Shown here in pieces: positions 1 to 13,400 of a DNA stretch of 64,000 nucleotides; position 1 is the first letter of the stretch, and each line of letters begins with the position of its first letter. The DNA lies in the NCBI RefSeq assembly GCF_900496995.4, contig NC_044018.1, forward strand, positions 30,027,825 to 30,091,824, read 5' to 3'. The DNA comes from Aquila chrysaetos chrysaetos. Lineage: Eukaryota > Chordata > Aves > Accipitriformes > Accipitridae. The translations under genes and the position numbers were made by a program. The notes under the pieces were generated by a model. The model searched no databases and was not told where the DNA came from. It saw only the letters and a program-made list of their open reading frames with translations.

Positions 1-3000
1 CCGGGCCACGTTGTCGTGCTCCATCAGGGGCAACCCGTGCACGGCCCGCTCCGCCGCGAAGCGTCCGGCCGCCCCCGCCACGAAGGCCTTGATGGCCACC
101 GGCCGCTGCTGTAGGGTGCCCCGCCACACCGCCGAGAAGCGCCCCGTCTGCAGCACCTGACGGCGCCCGCAGCACCCGTGGGTGCCCGTAGTGACCTCCC
201 CCCCCCCGGGTGTCCCCTCTGGGGAATGGGATCCCACGCGGGGACGGGCAGCCCCGGTCACCCGTGGGTGGCCCCAGCCCCAGGAACCCCAAGCCCGTAC
301 CCTCAGTGCTGGGCACCCATGGGTCCCCCCAATTCCTGAGCACTCCCATGCGTAGGGATCCCCATCTCCAGGCACCCAGGGGTGACCCCAGCCCCAGACA
401 CCCCCACACCCAGGGATCCCCATCTCCAGGCACCCAGGGGTGACCCCAGCCCCAGACACCCCCCCACCCAGGGATCCCCATCTCCAGGCACCCAGGGGTG
501 ACCCCAGCCCCAGACACCCCCCCACCCAGGGATCCCCATCTCCAGGCACCCAGGGGTGACCCCAGCCCCAGACACCCCCACACCCAGGGATCCCCATCTC
601 CAGGCACCCAGGGGTGACCCCAGCCCCAGGGTCTCCCAGTCCCAAGCACCCCAAATCCAGTAGCCCCCAGTCCTGGGCACCCATGGACACCCTCAGCCCT
701 GGGCTTCCTTGTGCCCACCCCTGAACTGCTGCCCCCCCCCCCCCATTTGTGCCCTTTCCATGGGTGTCTCCCAGTCCCCTCCCCATACAGGTTCCTCCCC
801 AGTATTGCCCCTTAAGTGCCCCCCATTTCAGTGCCCCCCCCCCCAAACCTCCCATCAGTGTCCCCAGTGTGGGTGTCCCCCCCAGGATCCCCCAATGGGT
901 ACCCCCCCCCCCGTGGGTGCCACCCCCGTGGGTGTCCCTCGCCCCACGGGTGCCCCCCACCTGCAGGAAATGCAGCGCAGGCAAGTCCGGGCTGGGGGGC
1001 TCTGGGGGGACCCTAACCCCCCGGCACCCTCGGGGGGGGCCGCCGTGTATGGGTCCTCGCCCGTCGCAGCCCTGGTAGGGAGGCGTGGGACACAGGGACA
1101 CCGGTGACACCCCCACCCAGGGACCCCCCCATAATCAGGGACACAGGACCTGGGGACACCGGGGACACCAAGGACACCCCCCCCACACCCCCCGGGGACA
1201 CAGGGGATGTGGTACCCCAGGATTCCCGCATCTGGGGACTCCTGCATCCTAGGGACTCCCCACCCGGGCACCCCCACACCCAGGGCTCCCCAGTTCACGG
1301 GGGACCCCCCCCCCCCGCCCCAGGGACAGAGTGACACGGCACTTGGGGACCCCCACACCGGGAGACCCGCACCCTGGGGACACCAGGGACGTGGCATTTG
1401 GGGACACCCACACCCGGGGACACCCAGGGGACACAGGGTATGGGGGGGCCTGTGCCCAGGGGTCCCCAGATCCCGTCCCCCCCCCCGCGGTGTCCCTGTC
1501 CCTACCGAGGACGGCTAGGCAGGTGAGGAGGAGGAGGAGAGGTCCGGCACCCCACAGCCACAGGGTCCCCCCGGACCCCACATGGCCGGGCACTGGGGAC
1601 AGAGCCTGCGGTGACACAGGGCCCCCCCCCCAGACCTGGCAGGGACCCAGGCGTCTGGGGTGGGGTGTCCCCCTTTTTTGGGGATCCCATGGGTTCCCCA
1701 GCACCCTGTGGGTCCCGGGGCCCTCCCCCATAAACTCCCCAGCCCCCTATAGGTCCCCTATAGGTCCTCGGACCCCCCCATCACTCCCCCAGTCCCCTGT
1801 GGAACCCACATCCCCCTGTAGGTCCCCTAAGGGTCCCAGGTCCCCCCCATGGGTCCCCCAGGTGTCCCAGATACCCCCCACGGGTCCCCCATGGGTCCCA
1901 AGCCCCCCCACATGGGCATTCAGCCCCCCCCCATGGGTCCCACATCCCCCTGTGGGTCCCCTAAAGGTCTCAGGGTCCCCCAAAGGGTCCCTCCCCAGTC
2001 CCCCATGTATCCCCAAGCCCCCCCCCCCGGGTCCCCCAGTCCCCCTGGCCTCCCAGCGGATCCTATCCAGCCTCCCAGTGCCCCCCAGTACCAGGGCTGT
2101 GGTGGGCCCCCCCCCAGCCCCAGGGCTGTCCCCATCCCGCTGGCGTTGCCGTTGCAGAGGCGGCCGTGGCAGAGGCAGACGAGGACGCCGCCGCCGGGGG
2201 GTCCCGCGGGACTGGGGGTGCAGGTGGGAGAGGGGCAGGCGGCCCCCCCGCCCCCCCAGCAGCCTGGGGACACCGCTGCTGTCACCGGGGGACCCCAGGG
2301 TGCTGGCCGGGGGACCCCGAGCCCAGGGATGGGGCAGGGGGCCAGGCCAGACCCCCATCCCCAGGAACCCCCCTTCCCGGTACCCCCCTCCCTGGGACCC
2401 CCCCCCCCGCAGCGCTGCTCCATCCCAGCGCTGCTGTAGCTACTTCTCAAGGCCAAGGTCAAGCACAGCAGCTGGGAAGGGACCCAGGAGTCCAGGCTTC
2501 CCAGCAACACCCCCCCCCAAATGCCCCTAAAGGCAGGATCAGACCCCCCCCATTCTGCCCCAGCTCCTTCTGCCCCCCCCGATACCCCCAAGACAGGATC
2601 AAGCCCCAGCCCCTTCTCCCCAGTGCTACCCCATGGCAGGATCAGGCCCCTCCATCCTGCCCCAGCTCCTTTTGTCCCCCCCCCCAGTGCAGCATCAGGC
2701 CCCAGCCCCTTCTCCCCAGCAATATCCCAGGGCAGAATCAGGCCCCTTCTCCCCACATTCCCCCTCCAGGACAGGATCAGACCCCCCCCCCCCCAAATCA
2801 GAATACCCCCCCAGCCACCCCTGGAGTTGGGCGGGGGGGGGTGTTCTCACCCTGCACCAGCGCATGGCTCTGGTTCCAGATACCGATACAGCACTGGCCA
2901 GGGGGGCAGCGGACGGTGCCAGGCTTGGCCCCCCCCCGAACCCCCCAACCCCCCCCGCACGCTGGGGTGCTTGTAGGAGACGCAGCTGAGGTTGCGGGGA

Positions 3001-3343
3001 CCTGGGAGGGGGGGGTGGAACACAAGAGGCGATGGCTCCCAGCATACCCCCCCCCCAAAAATCCTTCCCCCCCCCCCACCCTAGGGTGGTGGCAGGGGGG
3101 GGGGGACCCCCAGCACCCACCTGGCAGCCCCGGCACCAGCCCCATGGGTGCCTCCGGCTGTGGGGAAGGAGTTGGCAGGATGCGTGCGGGGGCCGGTGGG
3201 AAGAGGAAAGCGGGCCCTGGCCGGAGGCAGCCCCTGGGGAGGAGAAGGAGGAGGAGGAGGAGGAGGAGGAAGGTGCAGCCCCCGCAGCAGGGAGGAGAGC
3301 GGGACAGGGTGCCCTGGGTGGGAGCCAGCCCTCGCACCCCCAC
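1..3343 (-). CDS. AMHR2: Anti-Mullerian hormone receptor type 2, 5' part (partial at the left edge)
   Basis: Single-pass type II TGF-beta-family receptor kinase that binds AMH. Reading the minus strand, the exons I can support are as follows. 3121-3343 is a weak candidate first exon, with a Leu run encoded by a GGA/CTC microsatellite. 2851-3001 is ectodomain, with CVSYKHPSV and then RCPPGQCCIGIWN, close to human RCLYSRCCFGIWN. 2092-2211 carries the end-of-ectodomain CLCHGRLCNGNAS motif. 1506-1592 is a Leu-rich transmembrane segment. 961-1071 is juxtamembrane, ending DLPALHFLQ. 1-156 is the kinase N-lobe, with VAIKAF (catalytic Lys) and AAERAVHGLP. The rest of the kinase lies outside the window. 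Two exons need one base fewer in a G/C run to stay in frame (about 2925-2965 and 1013-1045). The splice phase between 2851 and 2211 does not match, so a small exon may be missed. Identity is strong from the kinase and ectodomain motifs; the first exon is uncertain. Confidence 0.82.
355..630. repeat. About 58-bp minisatellite, nearly five copies, in an AMHR2 intron
   Basis: The GGATCCCCATCTCCAGGCAC start of the unit recurs at 356, 413, 472, 530 and 588, a spacing of 57-59 bp. Copies are nearly identical, which suggests recent expansion or homogenisation. It lies between the transmembrane/juxtamembrane exons and the kinase exon, and open frames across it are artefacts of the repeat. Confidence 0.95.
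1735..2050. repeat. Degenerate C-rich minisatellite in an AMHR2 intron
   Basis: Diverged short units of the form CCCCCATGGGTCCCCCA and GGTCCCCTATAGG are repeated across the interval between the transmembrane exon and the upstream ectodomain exon. No coding signal is seen. Confidence 0.7.
2525..2800. repeat. Diverged tandem repeat with GGATCAGGCCCC units in an AMHR2 intron
   Basis: Units beginning AGGATCAG/AGCCCC followed by CAGCTCCTTCTGCCCC or CAGCCCCTTCTCCCC alternate several times, forming a higher-order repeat of roughly 110 bp. It sits just downstream of the RCPPGQCCIGIWN exon on the minus strand. Confidence 0.75.
3240..3271. repeat. GGA trinucleotide microsatellite
   Basis: About ten tandem GGA (CTC on the minus strand) triplets. 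If the candidate AMHR2 first exon is real they encode a run of about ten leucines that could act as a signal-peptide core. The run could equally be non-coding leader. Confidence 0.85.
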
Positions 3344-3544
3344 CCCGCATCACCCAAAGCCCCAAAACTCCCCCAAAGCGCAGCCGTTCCCCTCCAAATT
3401 GAGCTCCCTGCCTCAGTTTCCCCTCCACGCCACAGTCCAACCCGGTGCCGTGCCTCAGTTTCCCCACCTGGGACTGAATTCCGCTGCCCCCCCCCCCCCA
3501 CGCCGAATCGGCCGTGCTCCCCCGGTCGAACCCCCGCAGATTTC

Positions 3545-6500
3545 CAGACAACGCCAGCGACTCGTGTTTATTACAAAAAGAAATCGTCATTCCCCATTTA
3601 CAAAGGAGCCCCAAAAAACTAACATTTTAATCTAAGTCTTTTTGTACAAAAAAATAGCACTTTGGGAAGAAAAAAAAAAAAACAAAAAAACAAAACCCAA
3701 ACAAACCCAAAAAATGCGTTTCGGGTGTTATGACATCGGCCACCGGATTTTTAGAAAACAAAACAAAACAAAACAAACCCCCCCAAAATTAATATATCGC
3801 ACAGACATGACAAGATCAAACAGTCTTGACAGGGAAAGAGAATTATTGCCAGTGTGGAGGGGCCGGATCCTGCGGGACCCCCCTGCCCCCCCGCCCCCCC
3901 CGCTGCATAGACGACCGGCCCCGGTCCCCCCGAGATTAAGGGGTGATGGTGGATTAAAGCTGGGAGATGGGGGAAGCCTTGGGGACGGCCCCGACACCCC
4001 AATTTCCCCCCCCCCCAACCCCTTGGGGGGGGGGATATAAAAGTCTGGGGGAGGCGGGAGGGGAGTGGGGGCTTGTCCCCAGCCTGTCACCCCCTTATCA
4101 AGGCACGTTTTTGTGTGTGTCCCCCCCCCCCCCCCCGTCCCGGGAATGGCTGGAGGTGTTTTGGGGGGCTGCTGGGGGTGTTTTTGGGGGGGTGGAGGGG
4201 CTGTGGGGTGCTGCAGAGCCAAAAGGGGGATGATGGGGGCCAGCTGCCCCCGACACTGGGAGCAGAACCAGCAGCATCCCCCCGCCCAGATCCTCTGACC
4301 CCCCCCCAAAACACGGAGGAGGGCGAGCACCCTGGGCTCCACGCAGAGCCCACCCCGGCTGTCCCCAGGGTCCCCCGGGACCCCGCCAAGGGCCCCCCCT
4401 CCCTCCCGGCCGCGTTTCCATAGGAAAATTAAGCTCCATTAGGGATGATGGGGAACGGCACCGGGGCGGGGGGGGGACATGACAACACGGGACACCCCAA
4501 AACTCCACGGCAGAGCCTTGGTGAGGTTTCGGGATCTGGGTTTGGCACTTGATTCCCGCTCGGCACGGGGTGGGCTGGGACGGAGCAGAGCCGGCGAGCA
4601 CGGGGGTCTCGGGGATGGGGGTCTCAGGGACCCCCACGTTACAGGGTAGGGTTAAGGAAGAAAAAAAAAGAAAATATCAACAATTAAATTAAAAAAAAAA
4701 ATTAAATTCCTGTTTTCTACCAATTCTCTGTAGCTTCCAGTATCAAGGGGGGGGGAGGAGACGGACACGACGCGCTGGGGAACTCATAGTGCTTCACAGA
4801 TTATTAAAATACAAATGCTTAAAGTTTCCTATATAAAAATATACAAATGCAAAAATATATATCGAGAGAGAGAGAGAGAGAGAGCGGAAAGATCGGCCAG
4901 AGGAATCGCCACACTCACCGCCTCCCTCCCTGCAGAGCTTTTTCTTTTTTTTTTCTTAAAAAAAAAAACCAAGGTAAAAACACCTTTGCCCTTCACAGTT
5001 TGGCTGGGTTTTGCCACCGATGGTTCAGCCCCGGGGGGGGGTCCCTGGTGTGGATTCGGAGGGTTCCCTGGCTCCGGCGAGCCCACCCCACCATGAGAAG
5101 CATCCGAGCACGGATGAACTCGGGGTTCGGTAGAAAATTCAGCCCCGGTAGCTCTCCTGGGGGTGCCCCGGCTGGGGAGCGCTGGTTTAACTCCTCTCCA
5201 AAGGCCTTTCCAGCCCACCTGAGCAATTTTGGCAACCTCAGCCGCAAGTCGGCATCTCCCTCCTGGCGGTCCCAGCTCTGCCGAAGCCCACCAGGCAGCC
5301 CAGGGCAGAAGGAGACATCTCCGGGAGCGGGGAGCACAGCGGTGGGGACTGCCGCTCTCAGCATCCCGGGAAATTTCCTGGTTATCCTCAGGCCGGGAAA
5401 AATAAAATGGTTCTAGAAAATGATACAGCAGAACCCCGCGTGTTCGGGTGGGGAGGGAGGAAGATGCCTTTGGCAGGTGGGATTCTCGGATCCGAGATCA
5501 GCGAGCAAAAGCGGGGGCTTCTCGCCTCTGTGCCGGCTTTCCCCCCGTGAACAAAGGGGATACACGCGACAAACCTGACCCAGCGAGACAGGATGCCCCC
5601 GGCCGCCTCCACCTCTCCGAACCACTAACGTGAGCTCGACCCCCTCTCCAGCTCTGAACTGGGGTTGGTTTCCACATCCCAGGGTTTTTCCTATGACCAA
5701 CGCTCTGCTTAGCTCTCCTCTAAACTTCCCGGCGGAGCTCTCTCCTCTACAGCTCAGACCCACTTCTTGCTCATCTCACCCCGAAATTTCTGCTCGAAAA
5801 CAAGAAGAGATTTCACCGAACGGCTCCCTGCAGCCTTCGAGGGGGTGGTTGGGATCCACGTCCCACCGCTGCCTTGTTTCGGGGACAAAATAAAGCTGCC
5901 CCGCGCGCTCTGCGTCACCCTGAGATGAAATCCCCCCTGGAATCGGGGGGACGGTGCTGGCCCCCCCCCACGGCTCCTTCCTGCGGCGGGCAGGGGAGCC
6001 CCTGCCTGTTTACTGCCGGAGGGGAAAGGGCAGATATTGTCTGGACTGGAGCAGGAAGAGGAGGGTGTGGGAGGAAGAACGGAAGAAGACAGCCATCCCG
6101 GTCCTCCCGGGGTGGGAAAAGCCAGGTATTGGAAAACCAAAAGGGTTTTCCCCAAACTGTCCCCATTTCCCACACCCTTTTTTTTTTTTTTTCTTTCAGG
6201 AGGAAGCGCGAGGAGCCACCTCCAGCAGCGTCACGGCAAGACCCACGAGGTGACGGCCCCATCCCGTGTCCCCTCGATGCTTCACCCTCACCGCTGGGAC
6301 CTCATCGGGGTGGAAAAGTGCCGTCTCCTGCCGACCAGCTCTGGAGGTGCTGATTTTTCAGGATTATTATTATTCTCGAGACCAATGGTGGCCGAAAAAA
6401 AATAGGTATTTTCCCCGAGGAGGACCTCCCGAGCCGTCTCCCACCGTACCCCAACGCACCAGGTCCCAGACCCTCTGCTAAATAGCTCGAGTGAACCTGC

Positions 6501-7400
6501 ACGAAACCCTTTACAAATCGATTCCACATGTAGAGTCACCGCTCAGCCCGCCAGAGCGAGGATTAGAAAAGCCGGAAGAAAAGGATCTTCGCGAAGAAGA
6601 TCGCTGGAAAATAAAGATCAAAAAGTCCAGTGAAGGGCAGGGAGAGGGCAGCTGTTTTTACAAGGGGGAGAAAAAAAACAAAAGCAAAACCTCACCCAAA
6701 TAATTACAAAGAAATTAAAGAACAACCTAAAAGCAAAGCGTATGAAAAAGACCAGGGGGTCGGGGTGTTTTTTTTTTAAGATTACAATTTAAAATGTAAT
6801 ATAAGGTCTGAAGGACAGCTCGGGCACTGTCCGAACTGCCCCAGAGGGTCAACCTGTCCCAAGATAAGGCATCAAAGAGACCAAACCATGGTCGCAGCAA
6901 AATCTCTCCTCTCTCAAACGAACACATTTTATATTTTTATATATATAATAATAATATAGAATCTTTTTTTTTTTTTTTTTTCCTTTTTTTTTTTTTTTGG
7001 TTTTTTTGGTTTTTTTTTTTTCCTAAAAAGTATTTCAAGAATCATATACTTTTACCAAGGCATGATGGCGTCGAAGGCTAGCTACGGAGGGGCAGACGGA
7101 TCTCAGGGAGGGAGTGGAGGGAGAGGGGGAAAAAAAAAAAAAAAAAATAAGGTCAAGCCGAAATTAAAAAATATATATATAGCTCTGGCCTTCGTGTGTG
7201 GTCACCGGGCCCCGGAGGTCAGACAGCTCAAGGAGGGCTGCGATCCCAGGTAAGAGGAGCTGGGCTTTAGTGCTGGAGGGTGACAAGGGACGTCGCCCTC
7301 GCGGTGAAAATAGCTCCCGGCTCCGTCTCCGCTCGCCTCTCGGCCCCGTGCCGCCCGGCGCCGCCGTGTCGCCCACCGGTGCCCGCGTCCCGCTTCGCCC
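3545..7400 (-). other. SP1: SP1 3' untranslated region
   Basis: No intact gene is present between the SP1 stop codon and the polyadenylation signal. The sequence is much more AT-rich than its surroundings, with A/T homopolymers (a T-rich block at about 6963-7022) and a GA dinucleotide run at 4863-4884. SP1 genes of other amniotes have multi-kilobase 3'UTRs, so a single 3'UTR of about 3.85 kb is the simplest reading. G-rich stretches near 3900-4500 are less typical. The many small open frames here have no family resemblance. Confidence 0.7.
3567..3572 (-). terminator. SP1: SP1 polyadenylation signal
   Basis: AATAAA on the minus strand (TTTATT on plus), the distal signal of a long AT-rich 3'UTR that starts at the SP1 stop codon. 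Cleavage would fall roughly 10-30 bases lower, near 3540-3555, just before AMHR2. Confidence 0.75.
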
Positions 7401-10400
7401 TCAGAACCCGTTGCCGCTGATGTTGATGGACTGGAGGTCGGCCACCTGCATCACGTTGATGCCGCTGCTGGCCAGGCGGGCGATGCCCTCGGGGCAGATG
7501 GCTTCCATGGCCACCATGTTGGTGGCGATGAGGGCCGAGGGGGTGGCCCCGCCGTTACCCTCTGCCGAGGCCCCCGTGTCCATGGGGACGGCGGAGACGT
7601 TCATGGCCACGTTGTTGGCCGCACCTCCCTTCTTGTTCTGGTGGGTCTTGATGTGCTTGGAGAGGTGGTCGCTCCGCATGAAGCGTTTGGGGCACTCCGG
7701 GCAGGCAAATTTCTTCTCCCCTGGAAGAAGGGGGGGAGAGAGGGGTGAGGTGGAGGCTGGGCCGGTCCCCGTCCCCCCCGCCAAGCCCAGCAAGAAGGTG
7801 ACAGACCCCGGGGGAAGCAGCATCCCGAGCCCTACCAGTGTGCGTGCGCTTGTGTCGCTGCAGCTCATCGCTCCGGGTGAAACGCTTCCCGCAGAGGATC
7901 CAGGTGCAGACGAAGGGTCGCTCGCCAGTGTGCCACCGCAGGTGAGCCCGGAGGTGAGAGGTTTTGCCGTACACCTTCCCGCAGCCCGGGATGTGGCAGA
8001 TGTGTTGCTTTTTTTTACCTGGATCCCCAGAGCTCCTGAAAGAGTCCAAGGGAAAGGAGTTAAAACAGCCCCGAAAGCTCCAGATGACTGAAGGCAGAAT
8101 GGGGCCAAACGAGGCACTTTGGGGGTTTCAGCCTGCTCCCAGGGATTCGGAGGTTGCTCGGGCAGCCCAGCATTGCCCGATCTGCGGCAGAGCAGCCTTA
8201 CCTTCCCTCGCTGTCTTTGCAGTAGGGGCAGGTACACGCTTCCCTCCGCACTTTCCGTCCTTGCTGGGGCTGCGGGTCCGGGCTGGTCTCTCCTTCCTCC
8301 ACAGCCGCGTTCTCGTCTCCCAGCCCGTCTCCACTCGTGCCGTGAAGACCCAGCTGAGCACCGTGGTCACCTGGAAGAAAACACAGGAGGTTACTACGGG
8401 TTCTTCGTCAGCAAAGCCCCAAGCAGTAGGAGGGATGTAAGAGGGGCTTTCCCCGGCCTTTCCCCATGGCAGCTGCAAAGCTGGGAGGGTCTCAGCTTGA
8501 TCGAACCATAGGAAGTTATTAATTCCAGCCTTCTCCCTCAACATTCCACAGGCTCCTGTGTTTTCAAGCCCTGACAATCCCCCACTGAGCTTTCCCTAAA
8601 GCCCTGGGGCTCTCCCTGCCCTCCACAGCCCCCAGCAAAGCGGGGGGGTCCCCCCCGCTCCCCCCACATCGCCCTACATTTTGGTCCATGTCCTCCAATT
8701 TGCGACCAGAAGAGAGGCAAGAGCCGCATCTCTCAGGAAAGACAGCCCTCTACGTCACTCCAGCCACCTGCCAACTATTTCAGCTATTTCAGCTAACCTA
8801 GCACAGAAAACAGAGCAAAAATGTAAACCAAGCAGCTGGTTCAGACGTAAGCTGGCTGGCTTGCATCAGTGTCAGTGATAAAGCAAGCATCAAAACATTG
8901 CTGAGGGAAACCCAGGCTTCTCTGAATCATACCGTGCTACTGACCCCACTGAGGTCCCTTTCCCCCCCCTTGGTTTTTTTGGGCTGAAAGAGGCAGTTTT
9001 CCCTTTTCAAACATCTCCCCAGCTTAAACCTGATGAAAGCAACAATCCAGGAGCAAATCTACAGAGCAGATGCAAACCCTCCTGCCAACCCCCCCCTCCA
9101 AAAAAGGCAGCGATAAATAAAGCGGGCTGAAAGACCATAGTCTTCAGCAGCATCCATCAGCAAAGATATTATCGGCACGCGCTCACTGGTTAATTACTGC
9201 GATTACAGAAAGGGATATATATATAAACTTGAAAAATCATCTGGCGCTGCTCGCAGAGCGAGATCCCTCCCCTCTCTCGAGGAGCAATTCCCAATTATAA
9301 AAGCCGTAGGAACCGCAGGGTAGTGCTGACGAGCTCCCAAATGCAGACAAACATAAACCATTCGTAACGGGGGGGTTGAGGGCTAGGAAGTTTTTAAGCC
9401 TATCAGTTTTCATTGCCATTTTATTGCTCTATGCTTATGCTGTCATCTAATTGCTTCTCCAATAACCTCATCTACACTTCACAAGTGTTTTATTTCCCTT
9501 CAAGCTCCGCTGCTTGATTATTTTCATGCTGAAAAGACAGAGCGGGCGCAGAGACGGCAGGCTGAGTAATCTCTTTTCAGCTGCAATTAACATATGCCAA
9601 TAGGTCTAACGGCAGATTTAGAGCCGAGACGCTTCCGCCGGACAGGCGGCAGCATCCTTGGCTGGCTACGGGCTGTGATTCGAGCCCAAAATTCACCTTC
9701 TTCCTACCAACTTCCTCGCAAGCAGGCAGCCAAGGTTGAGATCACCGCCTGAACAGGGTGGTGGTTGAATGTGGGGCTGAGATAAAACACACGCGGGTGC
9801 AAACACACACACATGCGCTTGTCCCCAAGAGCAAATAACACTGCGCTCTGCCGCTGTTTCCAGAGATCCTCTCCCACTGCCGGGAAATGAGGCTGTGTCA
9901 GGGTGAATATTCCCCAAAAACACCCATCTGGGGGCTTTCCTGATGCTGTTTATCAGCAGCTGCTTGGCTGGGTCCAGCGAGGATGAGTTAACGGGAAGGA
10001 CCATGCCAGCCAGTCCTGCCAAAGGCTGATGGGGAGGTCGGGATGCGAGGGACGTCGTGGTGCCCTGGGGGTTGCTGGTTCACTCACTCCATCTCCTCTT
10101 CCCAGTACCCAGAAGCTGCTTCTTAAATAGGGAGCACAAACGTCGCAAAGCTGCTGTTTCCAAAGCTGGCACTCCCCAAAAAACAGCCCATGGTCCTGCT
10201 GCTGGTGTCCCCCGTGTCACAACAGGGTTGCAGGAATGAAGGCCACCTCCCCAGCATGGGGACTGAGATGCTGCCACTGGCAGTGGTACCACAGGAGGCT
10301 AGCACAGCCTTTTGAGAAGCCCTGCTGGGACAAGTACCTTCAGCAAAGCAGTGAAATTCGCTTTAAAAACCTGGTTTTCCATGTAACAGCTTCTAGGCAG

Positions 10401-13400
10401 GAGGCAGCATCCACAGGAGAGGTGCTGGCACTGAAGAAGTATAAACTTCAAACTTATGTCAGCCCGAAACGTCCATTAGCTGCATGCTGGGCTCTCTTCC
10501 TGCGGCCAGGAGGGAGTTTCACAACACAGAGACAGCGAGGGGGGAATGACGAAGAGTTTCTGGCAGCGGGCAGCCTTCCCCTGGCCCCGTGGCTTTGCTG
10601 TTACCAGCAGGTGTCAGTGGTGCCCTGGCAAAGCTCAGCGGAGGAGCCAGGGCAGGGGCCCATGCTCAGGAAAGGACAAAAACCACCATGAATAGATCCC
10701 TGGCTACTTGGGGCACCAGCCAGCTCACGGCGGCGATGCCCAACAGCTCTGCGGCGGCATCGCCAATGATCTGCATGGCTGGTGGGCGATTTATGTGCAC
10801 AGCTGGGCCGTGCTCCACATCTGGGCTTCCTCTGGCGAGAGGAACAGCTTCGATTTCACTCCTCCAGGCCGCAGCAGCATCAAGAGGAGCTTTGCTCTCC
10901 CATGCAGGAGCATGCAGACAGGGAGGCTTGAAATTAGGGCTGGCTGCTCTGCCCTGCCAAGTCTGCAGGGCTCCAGATTTCCTGGGAGAGGGCAGTGCTG
11001 AGCAAGCCCTTTGCCGTTGAGGACCGAGACACCCAGAGCATCAAAGCAACAACCAGGAGAAGGGTGGTAATCAAAGAAACGAAGCCTGACTCATCCGCTC
11101 GCCCCGTCCCTACTTACGTCACACCAGGCCCAGTTTGTCTGCAGGGGGATGAGGCACACGCTGCCGTCTAAGCAGAAGCCAGGATGAGTCCGTGGTACAG
11201 CAAGGGGCTGTGCTAACGTGTCCACACCCCAACATCGCGTGTTAAAGGACGGTGCTGGCCCCAAAGACCATATAATCTTATATGGTTAATAAATGCAGAC
11301 GGTCCCCTCCAGTCTGCACCAGGACAAGAGGAAACACTTGGCTGAATCACAGCCAAAAGATGCTGCAAATAACACCCGTGACCGACACACTCAGACCAGT
11401 TCGGCCCTGGGACGGCATGGTGGTAGCATTAATAACCGCAATGGCAGTGGTTGTGTCTGCCCTCGCACCAGGACATCGAGGTAGAGAGGAATATCGTTGG
11501 CCATCGAGTGACAGCGGCCAGGCCAGGTCTGGCTGTTGAGCACCACCACCGGGCAGGAGGAAGGAAATTGTTTGTCCCTCCAAAGGGGACACAATTTTGA
11601 GCCCCACTCAGAAATCTTGGCTGGGCCCTCCCATACCTCATCAGCAACATTCCTGTGCTCCCCGCAAAGTTTAGCAATTTTAGGACAAAACCTTTTCAGT
11701 CCCGTCCCCCCCCAGCTCTTGCAACATATGTTTACAGTCTAAAACCAGCATGGAGGGAACCAGGGAGGGCTTTTTTTTTTTTAAGCTTTATAAGCCAACG
11801 ACGACAGCTTGCATTACAGCGACAGATTAGAGATTTCCCTGTCGCGTATGTGCTATCTGGGGAGAGCTGTTGTAAAAAGGAAGGAGAAGACACACGCACT
11901 CTCCCCAAAATATGCTTGGGAGGGGGAGAATCCAGCCCTGATGTCTTGGAATGGCTTCAATCTTCAAACATGCAAAAGCCTACGCAGCATTTTATAGTCT
12001 GTTGGCATGTCATATGGAGGGGAAAAAACCCAAATCCTCCTTCTGGTAATCTATGGCTCGCATCTAATTAAGGTATAAATAAATTACGGCAAGAGAAGAC
12101 AGATCTTGTACGTACACGCTTCATTCTTCACATATCAGGACGCGCAGAAGTCTCCAGAATATTGCAGTTTCAGGAGAAAGCTTGGTGGAGAGAAACCAGC
12201 TGGATAATTTATGTTTATTATCTCCGCTAATATAGATTACTTCTAAGACTAAAGCTTTCATGGAGGCTGCCAAGCCCCTGGTCCACGCTCAGGTCATTGA
12301 AGTCCTGAAAAAATGTATTAATAGAGCAAGGAGGGGGGTATAATCCTTGGAAAACCCTGGGGAGTAAAGAGGGACTTGCCTGTGAGGACAGGCAACAGCA
12401 GCTGACCCTGCTTTGCTGCGCCTGGCTCCTGTACTCGACCTGTCTTTTCCTGATGGAGCCCCTCCTCGACCAGCACGGGATGGGGCTACCGACTGCCAAG
12501 ACCCCCCCCCAGAAGAGGGGTAGTCGTTTGCTGGTCTCACACTAAAAAGACCAAAGCACCCGAGTCTTGGCTCGCGACTTCTCTCAAGACAAGGTGTTTC
12601 TTGTCTTCTAACTGCTCCTCAGAGGAAAAATGCTTCAGTTTAGTCGTTTTATTTAGCAAACTAAAACGAGGTGAGAAATGCCCTGTGGATAGAAGAGAGG
12701 AGCATTTTTAGATCCACCCCAGCTGACCTTAGGAGAGGGGAAACAGACTTGATGTTCATTTTTAGGGAGGATCTGGAAAAAAAAAAAAAAAAAAGCCAAC
12801 AAAAACGGTTTCTTGTGCAAACTCTGCAACATTGGCAGCTGCAACTCCACAGAGGCAGGAGAGGAAGAGGGGGGTAAGTCGTCACCACGCAGAGCAGGGC
12901 ACGCACGACAAACCAATGTCAGCTTCCAGACGCAGTGAAAAGAGGCAAGAGGAAGTTCTAAGGCAAAAAGAAAGGGCAGAAAAACCCAGCAGCACGCAGC
13001 CCCGAGGCTCCCTGAACCTCTCAGCACATCTCCACTCAGGGCGAACAACAGACGGCAGGCCGGCAGGCACGAGCCTGAAAAAAAACCCCATATCAAACCT
13101 TTCTAGCTGACAACTCAAGTTCTCACCGTTTCCTCCTCTTTTTTTTGGCAGAGTCTGAAAGCCCAGGGTGACAGCGACCAGCGTTGCCTCGCCAGTGCTC
13201 GCTGCTCTCCCCAAAACACACCACCACGCTCTACTCTAGACAGATCAAAGACAATTAAGCTGCACTTGCTACACAAAGGAACAAAGTAGGTTTTGTAATG
13301 CCGTCCCCTTGATTTTTATCTCGTTTGATTTCCTCACTAATTTGCAAAATAAGTTAATCTGCAGTAGGAAGTCATTCATGTAAATTAGCCAAGCTCTCGC

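Noticed and set aside
1331-3635. Long plus-strand proline-rich frames across AMHR2.
   Set aside because: They are antisense to recognised AMHR2 exons and owe their openness to C-rich composition.
4863-4884. GA dinucleotide run considered as a regulatory GAGA element.
   Set aside because: It lies within the SP1 3'UTR; a simple repeat is sufficient explanation.
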